Below are positions 24,280 through 32,723 of a stretch of 64,000 nt of DNA, piece by piece; within the stretch, counting starts at the first letter, position 1, and each line of letters starts with the position of its first letter. A program made the position numbers and the translations under genes. Source of the stretch: Companilactobacillus ginsenosidimutans (lineage in GTDB: Bacteria > Bacillota > Bacilli > Lactobacillales > Lactobacillaceae); the NCBI RefSeq assembly GCF_001050475.1, contig NZ_CP012034.1, positions 1,612,001 to 1,676,000 on the forward strand, read 5' to 3'. The notes beneath the pieces were generated by a model. The model did not search any database and was not told the DNA's origin. It saw only the letters and a program-made list of their open reading frames with translations.

Positions 24280-25215
24280 TTATTTTCGAAAAACATCATA
24301 AAAAGCATCCATGCTCTTAAATCCCAATTTCTCGATTGACCCATCTATATCACGGGTAATACTAGTAAACGATCGTTTTATATTATCGAAACGATACTTG
24401 GGGTTAATTGCGTACATCATGTGGACTACTATTACGATGACTAGTGCAATTTTATTTGTGTAACTGACATTACCGTTTATATTCTTAAACCACAAATATT
24501 CTTTGTAATCTTTTGGTGCTACTGCGTTTTGTGACAGTGATATATCTAGCACGTTTGAATTGTGGCAACATATATTTCTTACGAAGTTTAAACATTCTAA
24601 CCATGAAACTAATTCTTCTCTTGAACAATCAAAGTAATCCGTGAAATATTTAATGTTTTCGTCTGACATTACTCTTATCAAACTGGATGTTGTTTCAAAG
24701 GTTAGTAAGTTTGTCATTAACCAGACTGTTGGAAAATTATCGGCGTTTAAATTTTCTCGGTAATCTAGATCCAATATATTGGAATTATATGCTTGTCTAA
24801 GTAATGATTTTTTAAAATAAAACTGTTTTTCCTCTAGTGAATACGCTGATATCTTCTTATCTGCCCACTTCGAAAAATCTAGGTGTCCGAATGGACCATA
24901 TTTATCACCTAAAACGTGTGATATCAAGCTATTCATTGAAACTTCAATATCCTCTATCGCATGTAACAAGTTGATTCTTAAATTCTTATCCTGATAATAT
25001 CTCTTAACTACAAAGTCAAATGACAGTCCATCGTAATCGGGGGTGTTATATCCGTCCCGATAGGCAAATGGATAGGCAAATTGCTTCAATGTATAATATC
25101 CAATCGCCTCGATTGCATTTATATTTTTGTCTCGCATTTCGGGATCTAGGTTCATCCCTCGTTCAGCGAATAAGTTTAGCTGATCTTCATACGAGAGTTG
25201 CTTAGGGCTATTCAT
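24280..25215 (-). CDS. Abi_2 family abortive infection protein (AbiD/AbiF-like)
   Basis: 311-residue protein of the Abi_2 family. Family features are the N-terminal SYEDQLNLFAERGM, AIGYYTLKQFAYPF near residue 40, and FVRNICCHNSNV with an R-x4-H motif (Arg213, His218), the HEPN-type ribonuclease signature. AbiD/AbiF proteins of lactococci stop phage multiplication by killing or arresting the infected cell; activity here is inferred. It is monocistronic, next to a structured intergenic element and between unrelated genes, as expected for an accessory defence gene. Confidence 0.85.
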   Translation of the reverse strand: MNSPKQLSYEDQLNLFAERGMNLDPEMRDKNINAIEAIGYYTLKQFAYPFAYRDGYNTPDYDGLSFDFVVKRYYQDKNLRINLLHAIEDIEVSMNSLISHVLGDKYGPFGHLDFSKWADKKISAYSLEEKQFYFKKSLLRQAYNSNILDLDYRENLNADNFPTVWLMTNLLTFETTSSLIRVMSDENIKYFTDYFDCSREELVSWLECLNFVRNICCHNSNVLDISLSQNAVAPKDYKEYLWFKNINGNVSYTNKIALVIVIVVHMMYAINPKYRFDNIKRSFTSITRDIDGSIEKLGFKSMDAFYDVFRK

Positions 25216-25423
25216 CTCTACACCTTCTATCTATTTTTTACCGTACTAAAAGTAACACGTTTTAATTGTAAGAGGTAACAATCAATTTGTGAATTGTGTC
25301 ATTTTTTACTGTATATTATTTCTTTATTACATCTCTATTCTGTACTTTTTATATATTTATTGACAACTATTTATCAAAAATAACTTATTGTATTTTGATA
25401 TAAGGAAAATTCAATTTTTTAAT

Positions 25424-25455
25424 AAAAAAGAAGCCGCTTAAATACTGGCTTCTTT
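25424..25455 (-). terminator. Terminator overlapping the NhaC-type gene stop
   Basis: AAAGAAGCC / GGCTTCTTT with an 11-base loop that contains the TAA stop, followed on the minus strand by a T-run. Confidence 0.85.
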
Positions 25456-26826
25456 GGCTGAATTTAATTTTTTCAAACCTATTCCGGTAAATCCACTTAG
25501 GATTGATAAGATTGGTGACAATAGACTGAAGAAACAGAATGGCAAGAATTCAATTGTCGAAACTCCTAATGTATTGGCCGCAAACGCTCCGGCAACTCCC
25601 CAAGGTATCAAGTAATTAATAACTGTTCCCCCGTCTTCTAGGACACGACTAAGGGCTAAATTATCTAATCCACGCTTGGTATATGTTTCTTTGAATGCTT
25701 TTCCTGGCAAGATAACTGATAAATATTGTTCACCGACGAAAATATTTACACCGATTCCTGAAAGAATTGTGGCTGTCACTACTGACCCTGGTGACTTGAG
25801 ACGCTTGGCTAAGGGCTCGATGGCGGTTTGAATAATGTCGTATTTCATCAATAACCCACCTAATGACAAAGTTAGAAAGATCAACGATATTGTTCCCATC
25901 ATTGAACTAATTCCTCCACGTGTCAGTAAGGCATCAACATTGGCGTTCCCTGTTTTTGAGACGAATCCATCTTGAATGAATCCCGCAATCTTTTGAACTG
26001 TCATCCCTGGAACTTGGACGAAAATCATCACGATTGCGACTGTTACGTTGAGTAATAAGGTTGCGATAGCTGGAACTCGCATTATTGCACAGACGAATAA
26101 TAATATAATCGGTAAAACAGCCCACCAAGAAACCGCAAAGTGCGTGTTTAATGTATTAAGAGTTGGTTGAATGTTAGTTAGCTTGGCGCCTGCTTCATTT
26201 AATCCTAAAATCCAGTACAAAATAAAAGAAATTACAAAGGCTGGAATTGTGGTCCACATCAAATTTTTAATATGAGCAAATAAATCTGAATCAGCTATGG
26301 CTGCTGCCAAATTTGTAGAATCTGACAACGGTGACGTCTTATCTCCGAAGATAGCACCAGAAATAATTGCTCCAGCAACGAGGGCCGGGTTCACTCCCAT
26401 GGTTGTTCCCATTCCGAACAAGGCGATTCCGATTGTGGAAACGATGGTGAACGCTGATCCGATTGATGTTCCGATTAGCGCACATACTAGGAAAACTGAG
26501 GGCACAAACCACTGTGCAGAAATTAGGTGGAATCCGGCGACCATCATTGATGGAATAACTCCAGCGGCTATCCAAGTTCCAATTAGGGCTCCGATTAGGA
26601 TGAAAATAAAAATTGGCACGATACCATTTTTTACTCCATCCATTATTCCGTCATGGATTGAATCCCAACTCTTGTGGCGGATTTTTGCCCAGAGGACTAC
26701 TAGCGCAATCACTGCTAAGACTGGTGTTTGTGGTGATAATCCGAAGCCGATTACCCCTGTTCCTAGGACAATCAACATAACGATTAATATTAAAATTGAT
26801 TCTCGAAAACTTATTTTTTTCTCCAT
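25438..26826 (-). CDS. NhaC-family transporter, probable tyrosine uptake
   Basis: 462-residue integral membrane protein of the NhaC Na+/H+ antiporter family, with about 12 hydrophobic segments and the conserved IGSAFTIVSTIGIA, FGDKTSPLSDSTNLA and GGTVINYLIPWG stretches. Although the family is named for sodium/proton exchange, members under T-box control in Firmicutes are predicted amino acid transporters (tyrosine for the yheL group). Start ATG 26826 follows TTTGGAGAAATATT; the frame running to 26916 would translate the T-box terminator and is rejected. Its leader is the T-box at 26842-27070. Confidence 0.82.
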   Translation of the reverse strand: MEKKISFRESILILIVMLIVLGTGVIGFGLSPQTPVLAVIALVVLWAKIRHKSWDSIHDGIMDGVKNGIVPIFIFILIGALIGTWIAAGVIPSMMVAGFHLISAQWFVPSVFLVCALIGTSIGSAFTIVSTIGIALFGMGTTMGVNPALVAGAIISGAIFGDKTSPLSDSTNLAAAIADSDLFAHIKNLMWTTIPAFVISFILYWILGLNEAGAKLTNIQPTLNTLNTHFAVSWWAVLPIILLFVCAIMRVPAIATLLLNVTVAIVMIFVQVPGMTVQKIAGFIQDGFVSKTGNANVDALLTRGGISSMMGTISLIFLTLSLGGLLMKYDIIQTAIEPLAKRLKSPGSVVTATILSGIGVNIFVGEQYLSVILPGKAFKETYTKRGLDNLALSRVLEDGGTVINYLIPWGVAGAFAANTLGVSTIEFLPFCFFSLLSPILSILSGFTGIGLKKLNSAKEASI

Positions 26827-26841
26827 AATATTTCTCCAAAT

Positions 26842-27070
26842 AAAAAATCGTCCCCGCTGCAACAATTGCAACAGGGACGATTGACGTAACCGTGGTACCA
26901 CCCAGCTTAAGGTCACAAATAGACCTTCACTCGTGAGTGTTAACGGTACTCTTCCGCTTGGAAAACCAAGTCATATCTGGTATTTCATCCTAAACACCCT
27001 GACCGGTTCGCATCAACCACCGGCTTTCTTACACTAAAGTGCAGGATTACTCAATACAGAGAGCGGTTTA
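26842..27070 (-). promoter_or_regulatory. T-box riboswitch (probably tyrosine)
   Basis: Minus-strand leader with all hallmark parts: Stem I with AGTA and the distal AGAAAGCCGGTGGTTG segment, the antiterminator motif GGGTGGTACCACG (26889-26902 region), and a strong terminator AATCGTCCC / GGGACGATT plus T-run at 26842-26882. The probable specifier loop reads GAAATACC after AGGAT; TAC (Tyr) fits the downstream NhaC-type gene, ACC (Thr) being an alternative. Uncharged tRNA would favour read-through. Confidence 0.93.
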
Positions 27071-27139
27071 ACTATATGTTGAATTGCTCGTTTAATGACT
27101 AGAATCATAACAAGTATTTTGATACTCGTCAAACTAAAC

Positions 27140-27793
27140 TTAAGCTAGTCGTCTGTCGATTAGTTTTGAAACTATTGATAATGCATAACATACAATGAAG
27201 TACAAAACTGCTAGAGCTAAGTACATTGGAACGATAAAGTTAGCATTTTGCCCATAGATAACTTGCGCATGTTGCATTAATTCTGGAACAACGATGATTG
27301 TTGCCAAAGATGTATCCTTGATCAATGAAATCAATTGACTAACTAAGGCTGGAATCATCTTTTTATATGCTTGTGGTAAGACAACATGCCACATTGCTTG
27401 TGGATAACGCATTCCCATGGCACGTGCAGCTTCCATTTGTCCGGGATCAACAGCCAAAATACCTGAACGGATGATTTCTGCGACCATCATTGATTCAAAG
27501 ACTGACATCGCAAGGATGGCGGCTGGAATGGTATCTGGTTTAAACCCGAAGGCTGGTAGTCCAAAGTAAACGAAGAAGATAATCAAAAGTAGTGGCAAGT
27601 TACGGATAATATCAATAATGACACCAACTATTTTTGACAACCAAGGAATTTTTGTATATCTAATAATTCCCAAAATAGAACCGATAATCAAACTGAAAAC
27701 AACGGAAATAATTGAAATTTCTACAGTGACCCAGAGTCCTTGGAGAAGGAATCGTAGGTTTACTGCTGAATAAGCATCAATCCAATTTTGCAT
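27140..27793 (-). CDS. glnP: Polar amino acid ABC transporter permease
   Basis: 217-residue inner-membrane permease of the HisM/GlnP type with five hydrophobic segments. The EAA loop reads EAARAMGMRYPQAMWHVVLPQA. It is the last gene of a four-gene operon whose order (ATPase, binding protein, permease, permease) equals B. subtilis glnQHMP. It should form a heterodimer with the preceding permease. The substrate is likely glutamine or another polar amino acid, inferred from family and order. Gap to the preceding gene is 15 bp. Confidence 0.85.
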   Translation of the reverse strand: MQNWIDAYSAVNLRFLLQGLWVTVEISIISVVFSLIIGSILGIIRYTKIPWLSKIVGVIIDIIRNLPLLLIIFFVYFGLPAFGFKPDTIPAAILAMSVFESMMVAEIIRSGILAVDPGQMEAARAMGMRYPQAMWHVVLPQAYKKMIPALVSQLISLIKDTSLATIIVVPELMQHAQVIYGQNANFIVPMYLALAVLYFIVCYALSIVSKLIDRRLA

Positions 27794-27808
27794 AATTCAT
27801 TCTCCCCT

Positions 27809-28447
27809 CTATGCCAATTTTCTTTCTAGATGCTGCATGTAGTAACTGATTGGCAATGTAATGATCAAATAAAATAGACCAACTACCAAGTAGGTATTAA
27901 CAGTATCGAAAGTTTGTGATGCAATAGCATTTCCTTGATACATCAAGTCAAATCCAGCAACAAAGGCTAGGACTGATGAATTCTTTACTAAGTTAACGAA
28001 TTGGTTACCTAGTGGTGGAATTACCATTTTGAAAGCTTGTGGCAACACGACATAGCGCATGGCTTGCGTATATTTCATACCCATGGCACGTGATGCCTCC
28101 ATTTGTCCAGGATCAACTGAAATAATACCTGAACGAACAGTTTCAGCAATAAATGCTGATGTATAAATTGTTAGACCGATTGTACCGGCTGTAAATCCAT
28201 TGATTTTAACGAAGTACAAAGGAATAACTAAGTAGAAAAACATTGTGATAACTAGTAATGGAATATTACGGAAAATTTCAACGTAGATATTTCCAATTAC
28301 ACGTAAAAATTTAACTGGTACTACTTCAAGAATGGCAAACAACGATCCGATAACTAGACTGAAGAACAATGCCACAACAGATGAAAGAATTGTCCAGCCA
28401 AATCCAGTTAGGAAGTTTTGCCAGTTATTTGTAAATGCTGTAATCAT
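27809..28447 (-). CDS. glnM: Polar amino acid ABC transporter permease
   Basis: 212-residue permease paralogous to the next gene; its EAA loop reads EASRAMGMKYTQAMRYVVLPQAF. Five membrane segments. Its ATG overlaps the stop of the binding-protein gene (TAATG). It is a partner subunit in the same amino acid importer. Confidence 0.85.
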   Translation of the reverse strand: MITAFTNNWQNFLTGFGWTILSSVVALFFSLVIGSLFAILEVVPVKFLRVIGNIYVEIFRNIPLLVITMFFYLVIPLYFVKINGFTAGTIGLTIYTSAFIAETVRSGIISVDPGQMEASRAMGMKYTQAMRYVVLPQAFKMVIPPLGNQFVNLVKNSSVLAFVAGFDLMYQGNAIASQTFDTVNTYLVVGLFYLIITLPISYYMQHLERKLA

Positions 28448-29271
28448 TAGCGTAGCACCTCCCTATAATTGAATCCTGGAACATTACCGAACCATTTCTT
28501 AATCAATCTATTATATGTACCGTCTTCTTCAACTTCTTTAATTGCTTTGTTCAAAGCATGTCTGAATTCTGGCTGGTCTTTATTGATACCAATACCATAT
28601 GGTTCAGTGGTGAAGGCTTTACCTTGAACTTTGTAACCAGGATTTTCAACTGCCATACCAGCTAAAATAACGTTATCAGTTGTTAAAGCATCCCCTTGTC
28701 CTGACTTCAAAGCAACTAATGCCTGTGCATAATCTTGAAGTTGTAAAACACGTGCTTTTGGAGCATATTTTTTAACATTCTCAACTGAGTTGGAACCAAC
28801 AACACCAATGATTGTACGTCCATTCAGATCTTGAACTTTCTTAATTGGTGAATCATCTTTAACTAAAATAGCTTGTCCAGCATCGAAATATGAATTGGAA
28901 AAGTTAATTACCTTTTGACGTTCAGGTGTGATGGTCATTGTGGCCATAATTGCATCGATATTACCGTTCTTCAATAAAGGAATACGTGATTGCGAAGTAA
29001 CAGTAACGAACTTGGCTTTACCATTCTTACCGAGAATTTTCTTAGTAAGAGCCCGAGCCATATCGATTTCGAAACCTTTTTCCTGGCCGTCTTTAACATC
29101 GACCAATCCCATCAATTTTGTATCTGCCTTAACACCCCAACTAATAGTGTTAGCATCTTTTGCGTTTTGCAAAACATTTTGTTGTGAGAGTGGCTTAGAA
29201 CCACAGCCCGCTAGCACTAATGCGACGAGTAAAGACATGACAAGCATTGCAGCATATTTAAATTTTTTCAT
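28447..29271 (-). CDS. glnH: Amino acid ABC transporter substrate-binding lipoprotein
   Basis: 274 residues. A lipoprotein signal peptide ends in the lipobox LAGC (Cys23). The mature part is a family 3 solute-binding protein: ISWGVKADTKLMGL, KGFEIDMARAL, ATMTITPERQKVINFSNSYFDAGQAILV and DGTYNRLIKKWFG are characteristic. It captures polar amino acids outside the membrane for the two permeases downstream. GGAGGGG lies nine bases before ATG. Confidence 0.9.
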   Translation of the reverse strand: MKKFKYAAMLVMSLLVALVLAGCGSKPLSQQNVLQNAKDANTISWGVKADTKLMGLVDVKDGQEKGFEIDMARALTKKILGKNGKAKFVTVTSQSRIPLLKNGNIDAIMATMTITPERQKVINFSNSYFDAGQAILVKDDSPIKKVQDLNGRTIIGVVGSNSVENVKKYAPKARVLQLQDYAQALVALKSGQGDALTTDNVILAGMAVENPGYKVQGKAFTTEPYGIGINKDQPEFRHALNKAIKEVEEDGTYNRLIKKWFGNVPGFNYREVLR

Positions 29272-29285
29272 GCGCTACTCCCCTC

Positions 29286-30023
29286 CTAGTGCTTAATAAT
29301 TTTACTCAAGAATTGTCTAGCACGTTCATTTGTAGGGTGATCGAAGAATACGTCTGTCTTATCATCTTCCAAAATTTGGCCGTCAGCCATGAAAATAACA
29401 CGGTTGGCAACTTCCTGAGCGAAGCCCATTTCGTGAGTAACAATCAAAGATGTCATATCACTTTGGCTAGTAACATACTTGATAACACCCAAAACATCAT
29501 CAATCATTTCAGGATCAAGCGCACTAGTTGGTTCATCGAACAACATACAACGAGGCTTCATAGCTAGTGATCTAGCAATTGCCACACGTTGAGCTTGTCC
29601 ACCGGAAATTTGTGAAGGCATATTGTGAGCCTTATCAGCCAAACCAACACGGTCAAGCAAAGCCATAGCGGCTTTCTTGTTTTCCTCTTCATTCATTTTC
29701 AAAACGATTCTTGGCGCAATCATAACGTTTTCAAGCACATCTTTATTAGCGTATAAATTAAAATGTTGGAAAACCATCCCCACATCAGTACGGATACGAT
29801 TAATATCAGTACTCTTGTCAGCAATATCACGACCATTAACAATAAGCTGACCCTCTTGAATTCTTTCAAGACCATTAACACTACGAGCCAAAGTACTTTT
29901 ACCAGAACCAGAAGGTCCGATCAAAACAACAGTTTCCCCTTTATCAATCTCCAAGTTAATGTCCTTCAAAGCATGAAACTTACCGTAATACTTTTGCACA
30001 TCGCGGAATTCAATCATTGACAT
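29286..30023 (-). CDS. glnQ: Amino acid ABC transporter ATP-binding protein
   Basis: 245-residue ATPase with Walker A GPSGSGKST (residues 36-44), signature QISGGQAQRVAIARSLA, Walker B CMLFDEPTSALDPE and the H-loop VTHEMGFAQEVANR, which is typical of amino acid importers. First gene of the operon. The long leader 30024-30323 contains a perfect cre site at 30300, but no clear promoter was placed. Confidence 0.92.
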   Translation of the reverse strand: MSMIEFRDVQKYYGKFHALKDINLEIDKGETVVLIGPSGSGKSTLARSVNGLERIQEGQLIVNGRDIADKSTDINRIRTDVGMVFQHFNLYANKDVLENVMIAPRIVLKMNEEENKKAAMALLDRVGLADKAHNMPSQISGGQAQRVAIARSLAMKPRCMLFDEPTSALDPEMIDDVLGVIKYVTSQSDMTSLIVTHEMGFAQEVANRVIFMADGQILEDDKTDVFFDHPTNERARQFLSKIIKH

Positions 30024-30299
30024 AGATACTTCTCCCTTCGTTTATAAGAGCGTTGTTAAACCCGGGTAACTTTTGAGCATTAACATAGAAATCGACAACC
30101 CCCAAACCCAGTAATCCACACTCCAACTAAAAATGACTATTAAAGAAATTTTAATGTTTTTAATCCAATTTAGCAATCAAAATAATTTTCGACCTACACT
30201 TAAATTTCAATTGAATCAAATAAACAAGTCAATGATACCGCTGGTAAGGCAATTCGAAAATGAATTTTCAAAAAAACTAAAAATATTTTTAACATTTTG

Positions 30300-30313
30300 T
30301 GTAAGCGATTACA
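30300..30313. promoter_or_regulatory. Consensus cre site in the glnQ upstream region
   Basis: TGTAAGCGATTACA fits the cre consensus completely, with TGTAA/TTACA symmetric. It lies about 280 bases before glnQ and directly below a minus-strand terminator at 30324. The gene it controls is uncertain. Confidence 0.6.
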
Positions 30314-30323
30314 TTCTAATATT

Positions 30324-30347
30324 AAAAAAAGAACGTCCGAAGACGTA
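30324..30347 (-). terminator. Minus-strand terminator upstream of glnQ
   Basis: ACGTC-TTCG-GACGT hairpin followed on the minus strand by seven T. No minus-strand gene ends here, so it implies either a small RNA from 30350-30530 or an attenuator in a long glnQ leader. The rest of 30024-30323 contains no convincing gene. Confidence 0.65.
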
Positions 30348-30409
30348 CTTACAACCATTTTTGAAAACAACGAGTAAGTTGACCCAACTACCTCCGCTTA
30401 AATAAGGAG

Positions 30410-30475
30410 ATGCTCAATTGTTACGTGGCTAATTTACTTTCTATTATTTTGTTGAGGGGTGAACATCCCCAGTGA
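30410..30475 (+). CDS. Doubtful 21-residue hydrophobic peptide
   Basis: ATG to TGA encodes MLNCYVANLLSIILLR followed by GEHPQ: a hydrophobic core with a charged end, the size of a type I toxin. AAGGAG abuts the ATG with no spacing, which weakens the case. A plus-strand-compatible hairpin at 30536 follows and an opposing terminator at 30324 could end an antisense RNA. Reported as a candidate only. Confidence 0.2.
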   Translation: MLNCYVANLLSIILLRGEHPQ

Positions 30476-30535
30476 TTTTAGTCAGGGGTCTACCAACAAC
30501 TACATAAGACATTAGTCCCAATATATAAGCACACA

Positions 30536-30573
30536 AAAACATCCCTCCAGGTCAATTAGAGGGATGTTTTTTT
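30536..30573 (-). terminator. Terminator of the large surface protein gene
   Basis: AAAACATCCCTC / GAGGGATGTTTT with a 12-base loop and T-runs on both strands, nine bases after the stop of the minus-strand gene. Confidence 0.88.
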
Positions 30574-30581
30574 AGTATCTA

Positions 30582-32498
30582 TTATTTAGTCACATGTTCG
30601 TGATGTACGAATTCGTTGGTGGAAACACGGAAATGTTTAATTTCATCGGATCCGAGATATGCAATCCTGTCGTACTTCCATTTGGTGTCGTTTGCTAGGA
30701 AACGGTTAGATTGTTCTAAATTGCTGCTGAACATCTTTGTTTCGTTGTGCTCAGTTGTACTAACGATTCCATTTGAATACTTGTATCTGTACACATCAGA
30801 AGCCTTAGCCCATTCATTTGTTGAAACACGGTAATACACTTCATTTTCAAACTTTAATGTTTTGTCAGCTTTCCAATCAGAAAACTTGGATAGTGAACGC
30901 AATGGGGATGCCACTAACTTATTATCCGACAATTCATATAGCTTCACCGTGTTATTCATAGTTCCGATAAACCCATCAAATTCGTTTTGTTCGATTGGCT
31001 CTGGATCTGGTTTAGGCGTTTCAATCTTTGAATAAACGACCTTTTCATCAGTCGTAATAGTTCCATTGCCATTTACTTTTGCCTTTATAGTTGTCTTATC
31101 TGGTGTATATCCATCAACCTTGGGTACATCAACAGTAATAGTTGTTCCAATCTCTCCAAAAACATCCTTAATAACTTTATCTCCCAAGTTAGTTGATATT
31201 GTTAAATCATTTACGGTGTGCGAGTCAGACTTTAAATACAATTTTGATTCATAGGTTCCACCGGAAAATCCATCAGACAATGCCATGTAACGGAATTTCT
31301 CACCGGCACCAGACATTGCTACATAAGCCCACAATAGTGAAGTGGAAGACTTCAATGGATTAGTTCCATCATTGAAAGATTCATTTAAAAGAGAATTTTT
31401 TATATTTGTGAGAGCTTCTGCATTTTCAAACAAAGGTTTGTCGAACGAATAATTAGGATTCTTTGTTCTGATAACTGATTTCTCAGTATCAACAGAAAGG
31501 TCTTTAACTTCATCCAACTGTTTAGCAGCAAACTCTGACTGGCCATTAGGATAATATTTATTAACCTCTACATCTTTAGTTACTCGGTGTAATTGACGAC
31601 CATTTAAGTAATAAGTCACGTCAACTGTTGCTGGCTTGGCCTTTTTAAGATAAACATTGAAAACAGCATCTTCGGGATTCTTGTTTTTCCAATCAAATCT
31701 GCCGTATAAATAATCGAATGTTAACAAGCTACCATCCGAATTAGGTTTGTCGTAATCTAAATAGTTTAAATAACCTGGATGAGGAGTTTCTAATACCTTA
31801 TGCAACGGATTAAACTGAAAGCCTTCCTCAACAGGTACTTGAACAGTCTTAGTAGCAATCTTCTCTTTAGTATCTTCCAAGAAGTAATTTACTTGAATTG
31901 AAGAATATTGAAGGTGATATACAACATATCCGTCTTGCATCAAATTGTCTTTATTATCGTAGATATCAATCGTATTAGTTGAGTCGTTATATTTAAACTT
32001 TGGAAAGCGAACTGTCCCTACATTGCCGTTATTGTCTGTTGAATTCTTTTGTGGAAGATATGTTGAAACACCTTCCCAAGAAGTCGAAACGTTTACACCA
32101 GCTGGAACAACCGAGTAGCCCTTAGTACTATCCAACAAACTGGATACGAACCTACCATCAATTTTGAAACGGTCATAACCAAGTATCTTACCATCAGTGT
32201 TTCGCTTAACCGGCACCAAAATTAAAGTGTCTCCATTAATTTTATCTTTATCAATTGGTTTTCCGATAATAACTTCATTATCCGCAAGGGGGTGATCGAT
32301 TGGTAATGGGTAATTGCCACGGTCTTTATTATTTCCATTATTATCTTCGTCAAACATTGATGAATTGCGACCTAAATCATTCTTGCTAATACTTGATACA
32401 TCATCCACATCTAATGCTTTAACTTCTGTAATTGAGTTTGCTGGAACAATAAATCCTGACAGAATCAATCCAGTCAAAAGAATAGCTTTCGATTTCAT
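30582..32498 (-). CDS. Large secreted surface protein with SLAP-like repeats
   Basis: 638 residues with a signal peptide (residues 1-28). The N-terminal 170 residues are unrecognised. Two beta-rich MucBP-like stretches follow (IQVNYFLEDTKEKIATKTVQV; VDVTYYLNGRQLHRVTKDVEV). The C-terminus carries two wall-binding-type modules with YYRVSTNEWAKASDVY and FRVSTNEFVHHEHV, the module also found at 22723. Probably a cell wall-associated adhesin-like protein; there is no LPXTG anchor. Start ATG 32498 follows AGAGGAGA; the upstream frame to 32597 has no site. Monocistronic. Confidence 0.75.
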   Translation of the reverse strand: MKSKAILLTGLILSGFIVPANSITEVKALDVDDVSSISKNDLGRNSSMFDEDNNGNNKDRGNYPLPIDHPLADNEVIIGKPIDKDKINGDTLILVPVKRNTDGKILGYDRFKIDGRFVSSLLDSTKGYSVVPAGVNVSTSWEGVSTYLPQKNSTDNNGNVGTVRFPKFKYNDSTNTIDIYDNKDNLMQDGYVVYHLQYSSIQVNYFLEDTKEKIATKTVQVPVEEGFQFNPLHKVLETPHPGYLNYLDYDKPNSDGSLLTFDYLYGRFDWKNKNPEDAVFNVYLKKAKPATVDVTYYLNGRQLHRVTKDVEVNKYYPNGQSEFAAKQLDEVKDLSVDTEKSVIRTKNPNYSFDKPLFENAEALTNIKNSLLNESFNDGTNPLKSSTSLLWAYVAMSGAGEKFRYMALSDGFSGGTYESKLYLKSDSHTVNDLTISTNLGDKVIKDVFGEIGTTITVDVPKVDGYTPDKTTIKAKVNGNGTITTDEKVVYSKIETPKPDPEPIEQNEFDGFIGTMNNTVKLYELSDNKLVASPLRSLSKFSDWKADKTLKFENEVYYRVSTNEWAKASDVYRYKYSNGIVSTTEHNETKMFSSNLEQSNRFLANDTKWKYDRIAYLGSDEIKHFRVSTNEFVHHEHVTK

Positions 32499-32723
32499 TA
32501 AAAATCTCCTCTTTATCTCTCGCCATGAGAGTTGCTTGTTAAGAGTATAACAAGCAGAAAGAGTGTTGTAGAGCCTTATATCGCAATATATTGACAAACA
32601 ATTTTCAAGACAAAAGGAACATATATGTGATTACTTAGTGAATAAATAAACGTTTTTCTAGTCATTAATATTGAAATATGTTTCTGAAAAACGACGGCAG
32701 CAAACCGACAGGAAAGAACTAAT

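Noticed and set aside
26827-26916. In-frame N-terminal extension of the NhaC-type protein
   Set aside because: It would translate the T-box terminator and has no ribosome binding site; ATG 26826 has one.
30133-30405. 90-codon plus-strand frame upstream of glnQ
   Set aside because: No ribosome binding site, AT-rich low-complexity content and it runs through a cre site and a minus-strand terminator.
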